A stretch of 64,000 nucleotides of DNA, taken from Lachnospiraceae bacterium. Lineage in GTDB: Bacteria > Bacillota > Clostridia > Lachnospirales > Lachnospiraceae. Position 1 is the first letter of the stretch. Every line of letters starts with the position of its first letter. The stretch is taken from positions 124,001-188,000 of the forward strand of contig JAPJQL010000002.1 in NCBI GenBank assembly GCA_030825115.1, read 5' to 3'. A model generated the notes under the pieces. That model was not told the DNA's origin. It worked only from the letters and a program-made list of their open reading frames with translations, and searched no databases. Positions 44,190 to 53,150 of this stretch are shown here, in pieces. The translations under genes were made by a program, and so were the position numbers.

Positions 44190-45467
44190 TCATCTCTGTG
44201 CCGGCTGAGAAGACACACAGTACACATTCACCGTCTTCCCCATCCTGCTGTTAAAAAAGATCCTGTCGCCGCTGTGGCTGTAGATTGGGTGGGGATGGGC
44301 ATCCTGCCCCAGCCAGTCGCTCTCATGCCTGCAAAGAGGAATCCAGTCCAGTGTCCCGCGCTCCCAGTCCGGCAGAACCTTGCAGATATATTCCGCATCC
44401 TTCTTATGCGGGTCCGGTCCATTGTCCGTACTGTTTTCCCGCACCTTCTTCACTTCCCAGGGATATTTGAAATATCCGTCACACACGAGATTTCCCTGAT
44501 GGTCCATCGTAAAATGTCCATAAGCGTCATAATCCTTTGGAAGCGCGATCTCCCAGTACCTTCCCGTCCCCGGCTCATACTTTCCAACCATAGCAGGGCC
44601 ATCCACATAACCGCCGTGGTAGATGATGGACTTCCCGTCATCACTCCACATCTCATGGCAGACCCAGTCTGCCGCTTTTCTCGCATATCCGCCCGGGTTG
44701 CCAAGCGTGTCCTCTCCCTCCGTCCTCACACGGATGACCGCATCGGACGCATGGTCATAGATCCAGATTCTCCGGATCCCGCAGTCGAAACTGGACCACT
44801 CATGGTTGTACATGATCTGCTCCGGATTCTGCGGGTTAAACTGCACATGGGTGATCCAGCATTTCGGGATTTCCTTCTCGTACAGCAGCCTGCCCGTCTC
44901 CGTATCATATACGCACAGATAACTGCTTAAGTTCTCCTCCTGGCAGCGTCCGTCAATATCATACACCGGTCTCTTATCCAGCCCGCTCCCTTCCGTCTCA
45001 GGGTCAAAATCGAGACAGCGACCGTCTGTCATCGGCACGCACAGCAGCTTTCCGTCCGCGCTGACATGGGTAAACGCCGTCATCCGTCCGTCCGGCACGG
45101 TATTCAGGACAGAAACTCCCCCGTCCAGGCCGGCCTTACAGATCTTGTCATCCTGGATGAAGTAGATGATATCCCGGTCTGCATCCAGGCACACGCTTGC
45201 CTTGCCCAGTCCCTGGTTAAACGTCCCGTCAAAATATACGTAGCTTTTCAGCGTCCCGTTCCGGTTGTCCGTCAGCAGCCGCTCTTCTCCGGTAAATAGA
45301 TCCCGCACCATCACATTGGGATGTCCGGTACGGTCCGTAAGCATATAGATCCTCCCATCATCCCTGCTCAGGGATGAACAGGTGAAATATAAAAGCTGGG
45401 TATTGTAACCTTCCCTGTCGGCGCAGCCGCCAACCAGCATACGCCCATTTAATCTTGCATTTTCCAT
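44190..45467 (-). CDS. ogl: Oligogalacturonate lyase (PL22)
   Basis: 425 residues from ATG 45467; an upstream in-frame TTG lies too close to the AAGGAG site. The seven-bladed propeller has the PL22 features: HVQFNPQNPEQIMYNHEWSS, HEMWSDDGKSIIYHGGY, and QDAHPHPIYSHSG. The last carries the Gln and His residues that bind the manganese in characterised enzymes. It cleaves unsaturated digalacturonate to 5-keto-4-deoxyuronate in the cytoplasm. It is the last gene of the hexuronate cluster and shows that pectin fragments are a substrate of this locus. Confidence 0.9.
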   Translation of the reverse strand: MENARLNGRMLVGGCADREGYNTQLLYFTCSSLSRDDGRIYMLTDRTGHPNVMVRDLFTGEERLLTDNRNGTLKSYVYFDGTFNQGLGKASVCLDADRDIIYFIQDDKICKAGLDGGVSVLNTVPDGRMTAFTHVSADGKLLCVPMTDGRCLDFDPETEGSGLDKRPVYDIDGRCQEENLSSYLCVYDTETGRLLYEKEIPKCWITHVQFNPQNPEQIMYNHEWSSFDCGIRRIWIYDHASDAVIRVRTEGEDTLGNPGGYARKAADWVCHEMWSDDGKSIIYHGGYVDGPAMVGKYEPGTGRYWEIALPKDYDAYGHFTMDHQGNLVCDGYFKYPWEVKKVRENSTDNGPDPHKKDAEYICKVLPDWERGTLDWIPLCRHESDWLGQDAHPHPIYSHSGDRIFFNSRMGKTVNVYCVSSQPAQR

Positions 45468-45494
45468 AGAAACCAACACTCCTTATCTCTGCGC

Positions 45495-46586
45495 CTACTC
45501 CAGAAAACGCAGTGAATTTTTCTCATACAACGAAAGGTTGCTCCTGAATATAATCTGGCTTCCTACCACGAACAATTCCTCCGGCGTAATATCGCGAAGC
45601 AGATAATCCGTCAGGAATTTGGTGGCAAGAAATGCCTGGGCATATGGATTTTTCTGCACCAGGTTCTGAAATACCCCCCTGCGCAGGAAATCCTTGTTCT
45701 CCTCAAACAAGTCGCTGCCGACCGCCACCAGCCTGCCTGCCCGGCCGCTCTCTTCCAATGCCCTTCCCAGCATCACGCTGGAACGCGAAGAGACGCAGCA
45801 TGCGGCAGCCACATCAGGCCTTTTCACATGGTTCAGGATACTCTGGTATGACTCCTCCGTGATCTGGTTGGAATTTTCCTTATAGAGCAGATTCTCGTGA
45901 CCGTTTTCCTTCATATATGCTTCAAATCCCTTTTCAATCTTATGATGAGAAGGATATTCCGCCCTGCCGGCGCAAAGCAGGATACTTCCGCAGGAGGCAA
46001 TACGGCCCAGCACCATCTCTGCCATCGTTCTGCCTATACTGTCATAATCCGCGGCAATACAGCACAGACGGCCGCTTCCCGGCACATCCGTATCCACCAA
46101 AGAAAGCGCCAGCCCTCTGTCAACATAACGGCGGAGCTGACTGACCGTAAACGGGCAGTTATTCCCCTGCAAAACCAGCCCATCGAACTTTCCGTCCTCC
46201 AATAATGCCGTCAGATCCCGGATCGCATGTTCCCTGGCGCCGTCTAACTCTTCCCTGGCCCAGTTCTCCGGGTAAGAAAATTCCTCGCAGGTAACATTAA
46301 AATCCTTAAGCGTCTCCATACAGGCGCGAAGTCCGTTCCATAACTGCGGATAATAAAAACGGTTGTCCCCTTCTACACTGGGAAAACATGCCGCCAAATG
46401 AAGCGTCTTCCGCTTCAAAGATGCCGCCACCGCATTGGGATGGTAATCCAGTTCCCGCGCAAGCGCCTGGATGCGTTCCCTCGTAGCCGCGCTGACCCCC
46501 GGCTTGTCATTTAACGCCAGATGCACCGTTCCAAGCGAAACACCGGCCTGTGCCGCAATATCTTTAATCGTAGCCCTTTTCTTCAT
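45495..46586 (-). CDS. LacI-family transcriptional regulator
   Basis: 363 residues from ATG 46586, placed behind GGAGGATG. The helix-turn-helix is RATIKDIAAQAGVSLGTVHLALN, then the hinge helix HPNAVAASLKRK. The periplasmic-binding-like sensor domain fills the rest. It sits inside the hexuronate gene cluster and probably binds the AAACGTTT sites at 54315 and 54508 in the divergent promoter region. Likely effector: a uronate or its breakdown product (inference). Confidence 0.92.
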   Translation of the reverse strand: MKKRATIKDIAAQAGVSLGTVHLALNDKPGVSAATRERIQALARELDYHPNAVAASLKRKTLHLAACFPSVEGDNRFYYPQLWNGLRACMETLKDFNVTCEEFSYPENWAREELDGAREHAIRDLTALLEDGKFDGLVLQGNNCPFTVSQLRRYVDRGLALSLVDTDVPGSGRLCCIAADYDSIGRTMAEMVLGRIASCGSILLCAGRAEYPSHHKIEKGFEAYMKENGHENLLYKENSNQITEESYQSILNHVKRPDVAAACCVSSRSSVMLGRALEESGRAGRLVAVGSDLFEENKDFLRRGVFQNLVQKNPYAQAFLATKFLTDYLLRDITPEELFVVGSQIIFRSNLSLYEKNSLRFLE

Positions 46587-46652
46587 CAGGCATCCTCCAT
46601 CAGTCAACTCATATTGGCAGGCTTCCAACCTGCGGTTTTCTTTCTGACCGCA

Positions 46653-48059
46653 CTAAAATCCAAAATATTCTTTTACATTGTAGTAACAGATACCCCGGAC
46701 TGTCTTTGCCAGCTCCTCTTCTCCGGAAAAATACTCCCCGCGCTCCACCAGCTCGCCCAGATAATTGCACAGCACACGGCGGTACAGCTCATGGCGCGGA
46801 TAGGACAGAAAGCTTCTGCTGTCTGTCAACATCCCAACAGAAAGGCTGACCGGATACAGGTTGGCCGCTGACCGAAGCTGACGGTCAATCCCGTACACCT
46901 GGTCATGGAACCACCACGGCGCACCTAACTGTACTTTTGCACGCGTCGATTTTTCACAGAATCCTGCTGCAAGTATAGCATAATTTTCCGTATTTGTGCC
47001 ATCAAGACAATATAAAATTGTTTTAGGCAGCATATCCTCAAGCGTCAGACGGTTCAGAAGCTCGCCTACGCTCTGAACGCTGGTCGTATCATCTGCACAG
47101 TCGAATCCCGTGCTCTGCCCCACCTGTTTCACATATTTTTTATTGGCGTCCAGATAGGTCCCGATATGGAGCTGCATCACATAACCATTGCGGCAATACA
47201 TCTTTCCCATCTCATAAAGGAATGCCGACCGGTACTTGTCATCCTCCGTTTTCGTGAGCGGTTCCCCTCCGCATGCCTTCCTGAATATCCTCTCAATTTC
47301 TTCCAAAGAAGCATCCACCCAGGTAAAACTGGGGATCCCATTATCCGAAACCGTCGTCCCGGTTGCCTCCTGAAAGAACTTCAGACGGCTCTCCAGCGCA
47401 AGCAGCATCTCTGCAAAACTTCCGGTCGGCATCCCCGATACCTCACTGAGCTTTTTCATATAAGAACCAAAGTCCTCCCGCCCCGCAAACATAGCCTTAT
47501 CCGGGCGGAATGCCGTTATGATCCTTGTTTTTACTGATGTATCCTGTTTCATTGCGATATGGTAGCGAAGGTCATCGGTCGGGTCCTCCGTCGTACTGAC
47601 CAGTTCCACCCGAGACAGCTCCATGCACCAGCGGGGCGTCATATTCTTTTCCCTGATCATCGCCTTTGTCTGCTCATAGATCCGGTGGGCATTCTCCCCG
47701 CACAGCGGCTCATCAATCCCAAAAAACCGTTTCAATTCCAGCGCGCACCAGATATAAACAGGGTTTCCAATCAGCTGGGGAAGGATTTTTGCAAACTCCA
47801 TGTATTTTTCATAGTATGAAGTTTCGCTGCCTGTAATATATTTTTCGTCAATTCCAAAGGTACGCATGGCGCGCCATTTGTAATGGTCTCCGGACAGCCA
47901 CATCTCCCCCAGGTCTTCAAACTGTCTGTTTTCATAGATTTCCTTCGGCTGCAGATGGCAGTGGTAATCAATGATCGGCATCGGCTCCGCATATTTATGG
48001 TACAACATACGTCCTGTCTCATTTGTCAGATACAGTTCCTCATTAAAACGTGTATTCAT
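46653..48059 (-). CDS. uxaC: Uronate isomerase
   Basis: 468 residues, the UxaC length. The metal-site motif PIIDYHCHLQPKEIYEN is near the N-terminus; GDHYKWRAMRTFGIDEKYITG, LYCLDGTNTENYAILA and MLTDSRSFLSYPRHELYRRVL are conserved in the family. It isomerises glucuronate to fructuronate and galacturonate to tagaturonate. Starts with AAAGGGG upstream, 19 bases after the SDR gene. It is central to the locus. Confidence 0.95.
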   Translation of the reverse strand: MNTRFNEELYLTNETGRMLYHKYAEPMPIIDYHCHLQPKEIYENRQFEDLGEMWLSGDHYKWRAMRTFGIDEKYITGSETSYYEKYMEFAKILPQLIGNPVYIWCALELKRFFGIDEPLCGENAHRIYEQTKAMIREKNMTPRWCMELSRVELVSTTEDPTDDLRYHIAMKQDTSVKTRIITAFRPDKAMFAGREDFGSYMKKLSEVSGMPTGSFAEMLLALESRLKFFQEATGTTVSDNGIPSFTWVDASLEEIERIFRKACGGEPLTKTEDDKYRSAFLYEMGKMYCRNGYVMQLHIGTYLDANKKYVKQVGQSTGFDCADDTTSVQSVGELLNRLTLEDMLPKTILYCLDGTNTENYAILAAGFCEKSTRAKVQLGAPWWFHDQVYGIDRQLRSAANLYPVSLSVGMLTDSRSFLSYPRHELYRRVLCNYLGELVERGEYFSGEEELAKTVRGICYYNVKEYFGF

Positions 48060-48078
48060 TTCACGGTCCCCTTTCTAT

Positions 48079-48855
48079 TTAAAATCCGATCAGAGCGCCG
48101 CCATCCACCGGGACGCAGGTTCCGCTGATATAGCGGGCGGCATCGCTGCAAAGGAAAGCCGCGCACATTCCCACATCCATAGGGTCTCCGACCTTCTTTG
48201 CCGGAATCCGTCCCATGATCTTTCCAAGGCGCTGCGGGTCCGTATCCGTAGCTTTGTGGAACATCGGCGTGTCAATCCAGCCCGGGGCAATCGCATTCAC
48301 AGTGATCCCAAATTCAGCAAGCTCAGCCGTAAGCGTGTGGATCAGTCCCAGATATCCGGCTTTTGCCGTGGAATATCCTGCCACCTGGGGCTGTCCAATA
48401 TAGCTGGTCATACTCGCCTGGAACAGTATGCGTCCATGTCCCAGCTCCTTCATCTGCGGTACCAGCGCCTTCGTCAGTGCAAATGCGCCAACCAGGTGGA
48501 CGTCCAATACGCCCACATACTCCTCTACGCTCATCTCCCAGATGAATTTTTTGCAGTGGTTTCCTGCATTATTGACCAGGATACTGACAGGTCCGTGCTC
48601 TGCTACGATCCGGTCCACAACCGCCTGGGTCTTGTCCGTATCCGTAATATTGAACTGATAATATGCGGCCTTCTGCCCAAACTCTGCCATGGCAGCAGAT
48701 GCCTGCTCCGGGGTCTCCATACTGAGCACGATCACTTTTGCCCCGGCACTGACCAGACAGCGGGTAATTGCAAGACCCAACCCGGTGGAACCGCCCGTCA
48801 CCACGGCCGTCTGCCCTTCAAGGCTATAATATTTCTCTATCCTGAATTCTTTCAT
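48079..48855 (-). CDS. SDR-family sugar-acid dehydrogenase
   Basis: 258 residues from ATG 48855 (GGGAGG upstream). Classical short-chain dehydrogenase: TGGSTGLGLA cofactor loop, NNAG, and the catalytic YSTAK. It resembles KduD and gluconate 5-dehydrogenase types. In this operon it may reduce 5-keto-4-deoxyuronate products or tagaturonate/fructuronate, in place of the missing UxaB/UxuB. The precise substrate is not deducible. Confidence 0.88.
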   Translation of the reverse strand: MKEFRIEKYYSLEGQTAVVTGGSTGLGLAITRCLVSAGAKVIVLSMETPEQASAAMAEFGQKAAYYQFNITDTDKTQAVVDRIVAEHGPVSILVNNAGNHCKKFIWEMSVEEYVGVLDVHLVGAFALTKALVPQMKELGHGRILFQASMTSYIGQPQVAGYSTAKAGYLGLIHTLTAELAEFGITVNAIAPGWIDTPMFHKATDTDPQRLGKIMGRIPAKKVGDPMDVGMCAAFLCSDAARYISGTCVPVDGGALIGF

Positions 48856-48872
48856 CCTTATATCCTCCCTGC

Positions 48873-50093
48873 TTATCTTTCTTTGCATTCCCGCTGGAAA
48901 ACAACCTGTTTGTCCTGATATTTATAGGGCACAAAATACTCCCGGTGACCCAGTGCCTCGCTTTTGCTTGGCATTCCCGATGCGACATCCGCCACCATTC
49001 CTGCCAGACGCATCGCGATCTCATCCTGGCTGCATTCCCCCCGCAGGACCGGACTTGCATCAAAATCCATATCCTCCTCCATCTTTCTGTAGGTATCATG
49101 GTTCCCCGTGATCTTGATGCAGGGGCTGACTGCGCTTCCCACTACATTGCCCCGCCCTGTCACCAAAAATACAATATGGGCGCCGCAGCTGATCAAATCC
49201 ATCAGCCCCTCATTGTCATTGGGATTCGTGATGCCAAACTGCATCCAGTAAGGGTCCGGTGTAGAGTCCAGCAGCCACAGGCCCGGGCCATGAGCCTCCC
49301 CCGAAACCTTCAGCACGCCTTGGATTGGCCGGCTTCCGCTCTTGATGACAGCTCCCATGCTCTTTTCTTCAATGGTAGAAAGCCCTCCGGCAAAGTTTCC
49401 CGGACTGACGGAATACTGGCGGACCGACCGACAGTATTCCAGCGCCTTTTCATATGTATGCCGGATCTCCGCCGCGGCCTTTTGATCCACAGCCCGCGAA
49501 ACCAGCAGGTCCGAAAGACCTATCGCCTCCACGATCTCCTCAAATATCGCAGTTCCGCCCAGATCGACCAGCTGATCGTAAAAACGTCCGACCACCACGT
49601 TACCGGCCAGGCCGCTGGTATAATCACTGCCTCCACATTCCGCGCCGATGACCAGATCAGAAAACCCCATGTCTGCCCTCGGCGTATTTTCCAGCGCTTT
49701 CAGCATCTCCTTCACACAGTTCACACCCTGTTTTATGGAAGGTCTGGTCCCGCCGGTCTCCTGGATGAACATCCACGCCGCTTCTTTCCCTTCCTCTTTG
49801 GCAATCCGGCTCAGCCACTCAGGCTGGACATATTCGCATCCCAGCCCCACTGCCAGCACACCTCCCACATTCGGATGGCGGATCAGGCTGATCAGCAGGT
49901 TTACCGCATACTGGTTATCGGTACAGCCATCAAATCCAACCAGCTCCACGTCCGGGCTTTCTGCTCTCTCCACAATCTGCCGTGCCACAAATTCACTGCA
50001 TTTGACCGTATAAATCACCAGTATCCGGTTGCGGATCCCTTTTTTTCCGTTTTTCCGTACATAGCCCTGCCACCGCAGTTTATGCCATTCCAT
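48873..50093 (-). CDS. uxaA: Altronate dehydratase large subunit (UxaA C-terminal type)
   Basis: 406 residues from ATG 50093, chosen because TAGGAGG lies six bases before it. Family features: GYVRKNGKKGIRNRILVIYTVKCSE, IGAECGGSDYTSGLAGN, and VTGRGNVVGSAVSPCIKITGN. It forms with the small SAF subunit (50104-50427) the dehydratase of altronate, or a related aldarate such as galactarate, giving 2-keto-3-deoxygluconate. UxaA is a single chain in E. coli but is split in many Firmicutes and archaea, as here. Confidence 0.9.
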   Translation of the reverse strand: MEWHKLRWQGYVRKNGKKGIRNRILVIYTVKCSEFVARQIVERAESPDVELVGFDGCTDNQYAVNLLISLIRHPNVGGVLAVGLGCEYVQPEWLSRIAKEEGKEAAWMFIQETGGTRPSIKQGVNCVKEMLKALENTPRADMGFSDLVIGAECGGSDYTSGLAGNVVVGRFYDQLVDLGGTAIFEEIVEAIGLSDLLVSRAVDQKAAAEIRHTYEKALEYCRSVRQYSVSPGNFAGGLSTIEEKSMGAVIKSGSRPIQGVLKVSGEAHGPGLWLLDSTPDPYWMQFGITNPNDNEGLMDLISCGAHIVFLVTGRGNVVGSAVSPCIKITGNHDTYRKMEEDMDFDASPVLRGECSQDEIAMRLAGMVADVASGMPSKSEALGHREYFVPYKYQDKQVVFQRECKER

Positions 50094-50103
50094 AACCATC
50101 CTC

Positions 50104-50427
50104 CTACTCATACCGGATATCTTTCGGCGCGCCGGTTACGGCATCCAGATGGCTGGAGCGTTCATCATAATTGCTGCAGATATTATGCAGATGAACCCAG
50201 CTGCCTTTCGGGATTGCATCCGTTGCCCGTCCGATGACTACTCCGTATTTTACGATCATCTCCCCCGCCTTGATATCCACAAGGGCAATCTTATGTCCTG
50301 CCGGAATCTCTGACACGGATTCCAGCTCCGTCTGGCCTGCATCGCCTCTCAGTTTTACAGTCCCCGGTTCCAGCGGCTCCAGAGCCGTCGCCACGTTATC
50401 TGAATAGTCAATCTGAAATGCCGTCAT
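50104..50427 (-). CDS. Altronate dehydratase small subunit (SAF domain)
   Basis: 107 residues of the SAF domain found at the N-terminus of UxaA and GarD: SDNVATALEPLEPGTVKL, then IPAGHKIALVDIKAGEMIVKYGVVIGRATDAIPKGSWVHLHNI. It is the partner of the large subunit encoded ten bases downstream. Start behind AAGGAG. Confidence 0.92.
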   Translation of the reverse strand: MTAFQIDYSDNVATALEPLEPGTVKLRGDAGQTELESVSEIPAGHKIALVDIKAGEMIVKYGVVIGRATDAIPKGSWVHLHNICSNYDERSSHLDAVTGAPKDIRYE

Positions 50428-50450
50428 GTCATATATCTCCTTATCCTTGC

Positions 50451-51158
50451 CTACAAAATGCCAAACGTTGCAAATGCCTCCGTTGCGCTCATGCCATTTT
50501 CGATCGCTTTTCGCACAGTTTTCTCACCGGCAGCTTTTTCCAGCGCTTTTTCCAGAACTTCTTCGGCTACCTCTTTTGGAATGATCAGCACGCCGTCCAC
50601 ATCGCCAAACACCAGATCGCCGTCATGGATGGTCACCTGCCCAATCTCTATCGTGCATCGAAAATCATATACATAGGTCCGCACACTGGAGTCCTGCGCC
50701 CAGCAGTTCCTCGCAAATACCGGCCAGTTCAGCCCCAGCACCTGCGGCGTATCACGTGTAAAACCGTCCACCACGGCTCCTGCTGCCCCGCGTGCCTTAG
50801 CCGTAGTGGTCAGCAGCTCTCCCCACAATGCGCTGTTATGCGCTCCTGTTGCCACATAGATTTCATTCGGGCGAAGCTGGTCCAGCGCCTCCGTCAGATA
50901 CCCAAACGGCTTCTCCTGGGCTCCATAGACGTCATTTTCCAAAACGGTGCAGGCATAACCGGCCATCTTCAGACGGTTATCCGGCTCTCCCTGCGCCGCA
51001 AAGCACTGTACCGGGACCAGCGCTGCCAACGGGCGGATTTCAGCCGGCAAAAACTGATGGGTGTATCCCATCTGGTCCAGGATATCCCCCACCACAGGGG
51101 TATATAATTTTTCCTTCATCAGGGCAAACATTTCTTCGTCATTTTTCCACAAAGCCAT
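50451..51158 (-). CDS. RraA/HMG-aldolase-family protein
   Basis: 235 residues. The RraA-fold active-site pattern is seen in VATGAHNSALWGELLTTTAK and GAVVDGFTRDT, followed by HDGDLVFGDVDGVLIIPKE. Family members include 4-hydroxy-4-methyl-2-oxoglutarate aldolase/oxaloacetate decarboxylase and the RNase E inhibitor RraA. Inside a hexuronate operon an aldolase or decarboxylase role on a keto acid is more plausible than RNase control (inference). Start behind AAGGAGG. Confidence 0.85.
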   Translation of the reverse strand: MALWKNDEEMFALMKEKLYTPVVGDILDQMGYTHQFLPAEIRPLAALVPVQCFAAQGEPDNRLKMAGYACTVLENDVYGAQEKPFGYLTEALDQLRPNEIYVATGAHNSALWGELLTTTAKARGAAGAVVDGFTRDTPQVLGLNWPVFARNCWAQDSSVRTYVYDFRCTIEIGQVTIHDGDLVFGDVDGVLIIPKEVAEEVLEKALEKAAGEKTVRKAIENGMSATEAFATFGIL

Positions 51159-51189
51159 AACGGCAGCTCCTCCTTATCATTTCAGTCTT

Positions 51190-51229
51190 AAAAATGCTGC
51201 TGCATTACCAGAAGTGGAAGCGCAGCAGC
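51190..51229 (-). terminator. Partial terminator between dctM and the RraA-like gene
   Basis: GCTGCTGC (51196-51203) pairs with GCAGCAGC (51222-51229); the minus strand follows with ATTTTT. It lies inside the presumed operon, so it likely lowers rather than stops downstream transcription, letting transporter and enzymes be made in different amounts. Confidence 0.65.
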
Positions 51230-51250
51230 CTACAGTTTCATATCATTCCT

Positions 51251-52561
51251 TTATGCACCGATGCCTACCGGCATGATCAAATCCGGGAGGAACATAACAA
51301 ATGCCGGGAAATAGGTAACAAGAATCAATACAACCAGCATAACGAGATAAAATGGCAGCATGCTCTTGGCCAGACGCTCCATCGGAACTTTGGAAATCGC
51401 AGCGCCGATAAACAGGGTAGAGCCGACAGGCGGCGTAATGAGTCCGATGCCCAGATTCACGATCATGATAACGCCAAAATGCACCGCATCAATTCCAATG
51501 CTGGTAGCAATCGGCAGAAGGATCGGAGTAAGTACAAGGATGATACAGCTCATATCCATCATGGTTCCAAAAATCAGCATCAACACGTTCATCATCATCA
51601 AGATCAGATACTTATTGCTGGTGATTCCAAGAATTGCAGCAGAGATGATCCCCGGCACTTTCAGGTACGTGAGCAGCCATCCAAATGCAGATGAGGTCGC
51701 GATCAGGATCAGTACAATAGCAAGCGTATTCAGTGCATTTTCCAACACCTGCCATACATCTCTGAACGACATCTTCCGGTAGACAAAAATGGATACAAAG
51801 AATGCCCAGACAACAGCCACTGCCGCGGATTCTGTCGCAGTAAAGACACCTGCCACGACGCCAACGACAACGATCATGACCGTAAACATGCCCCAGATTG
51901 CATCAATAGTTGCCTTGAGCAGCTTTTTCAGACAGAATGCCTCTCCCTTTGGGTAATTCTTTTTTACGGAAACATAATAGCTGTATATCATCAGCGCAAT
52001 TCCGAGAATCACGCCGGGACCGAAACCGGCAAGAAACAGACGGCCGATCGAGACGCTGCCCGCTACCGTGGCATAGATGACCATGTTGTGGCTTGGCGGA
52101 ATCAGGATTCCCTGAACGGAGCTTGCCATAGTTACATCCGTTGCAAAGTCATCATCGTAGCCCTGGTCCACCATCATCGGGATCAGTATGGTTCCCAGAG
52201 ACGCCGTATCTGCCGCAGAAGAGCCGGAGATCCCGCCAAAGAACATGGAAGCCACGATATTTACCATAGCAAGACCCCCGCGGATCCATCCAACCAAAGC
52301 ATTGGATAACTCGATCAGGCGGTCGGAAATCCCTCCTTTTCCCATGATCTCACCTGCAATGATGAAAAACGGAACTGCCATCAGGGAAAACGAAAATACG
52401 CCTTTTACCATCAGCTGCACAACCTGCATCAGCGGCAGCCGCAGATATGCCATCGTTATGACACTGGACACACCGATCGCATAGGCAACCGGCATACGGA
52501 ATGCAATAAACCCAAAAAAGGTGATCAGTAAGATTGCAATTGCAACAGATTCATTAACCAT
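51251..52561 (-). CDS. dctM: TRAP transporter large permease (DctM family), hexuronate locus
   Basis: 436 residues, about twelve membrane segments. Hallmarks: GGISGSSAADTASLGTILIP, ASSVQGILIPPSHNMVIYA and GLITPPVGSTLFIGAAI. With dctQ and dctP upstream it should import a uronate or oligogalacturonide, given the enzymes encoded downstream (inference). It overlaps the dctQ end by eight bases. Confidence 0.93.
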   Translation of the reverse strand: MVNESVAIAILLITFFGFIAFRMPVAYAIGVSSVITMAYLRLPLMQVVQLMVKGVFSFSLMAVPFFIIAGEIMGKGGISDRLIELSNALVGWIRGGLAMVNIVASMFFGGISGSSAADTASLGTILIPMMVDQGYDDDFATDVTMASSVQGILIPPSHNMVIYATVAGSVSIGRLFLAGFGPGVILGIALMIYSYYVSVKKNYPKGEAFCLKKLLKATIDAIWGMFTVMIVVVGVVAGVFTATESAAVAVVWAFFVSIFVYRKMSFRDVWQVLENALNTLAIVLILIATSSAFGWLLTYLKVPGIISAAILGITSNKYLILMMMNVLMLIFGTMMDMSCIILVLTPILLPIATSIGIDAVHFGVIMIVNLGIGLITPPVGSTLFIGAAISKVPMERLAKSMLPFYLVMLVVLILVTYFPAFVMFLPDLIMPVGIGA

Positions 52562-53069
52562 GTTCTGCCCCTCCTCTCTCTTCGTAACCGGCAGGCAGCT
52601 TTCCCGCCTTATTCAAAAAATATATGATCAGGCGTTCACTTTGCATCAGCAGCATGCAGATTCCTGCAATCGGCACAGATGCGTAAAGAAAACTCTGTTT
52701 ACATCCCAAGCCCGACATGATGCTGTTCTTCATCAAAATCGTGAACTGCACCCCATAGATGATCATAAACAGGCTGAATGCAAAGATGCACACATGGCTC
52801 ATAGCCTTCAAAACTTTGATCGCCTTTTCCGGCAGCAGATAGTCGATCAGCATCACACGGATATGGGTATCTGTCCGGACAGCCAAAGATGCGCTGATCA
52901 GCGCCATATATACCATGCACAGCAGGATTGCCTGCTCTCCCCACCGTGGTGTGGAATGCAGGATATAACGGCAAAATACTACATAGGATGTAATGCAGAT
53001 AGAAGCAATAAAAACGAGCTTGCAAAACGACATAAACAGCCAGTATACGGTATCATAGAACTTCTTCAC
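52554..53069 (-). CDS. dctQ: TRAP transporter small permease (DctQ family), hexuronate locus
   Basis: 171 residues from GTG at 53067-53069, chosen because AGGAGGAG lies nine bases before; an upstream TTG at 53105 has no such signal. Four membrane segments and the DctQ pattern STPRWGEQAILLCMVYMALISASLAV are visible. Confidence 0.9.
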   Translation of the reverse strand: MKKFYDTVYWLFMSFCKLVFIASICITSYVVFCRYILHSTPRWGEQAILLCMVYMALISASLAVRTDTHIRVMLIDYLLPEKAIKVLKAMSHVCIFAFSLFMIIYGVQFTILMKNSIMSGLGCKQSFLYASVPIAGICMLLMQSERLIIYFLNKAGKLPAGYEERGGAEHG

Positions 53070-53150
53070 CCGGTATCTCCTCCTAACGAATTTAGTGAGG
53101 GGCAAAAGACCTGCTTTCGCCCCTTTATCACAAACATCTGCAACATTTGT

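Noticed and set aside
48945..50237. A 430-codon plus-strand frame
   Set aside because: Opposite the altronate dehydratase genes; composition rich in His, Arg and Pro as expected of a shadow.
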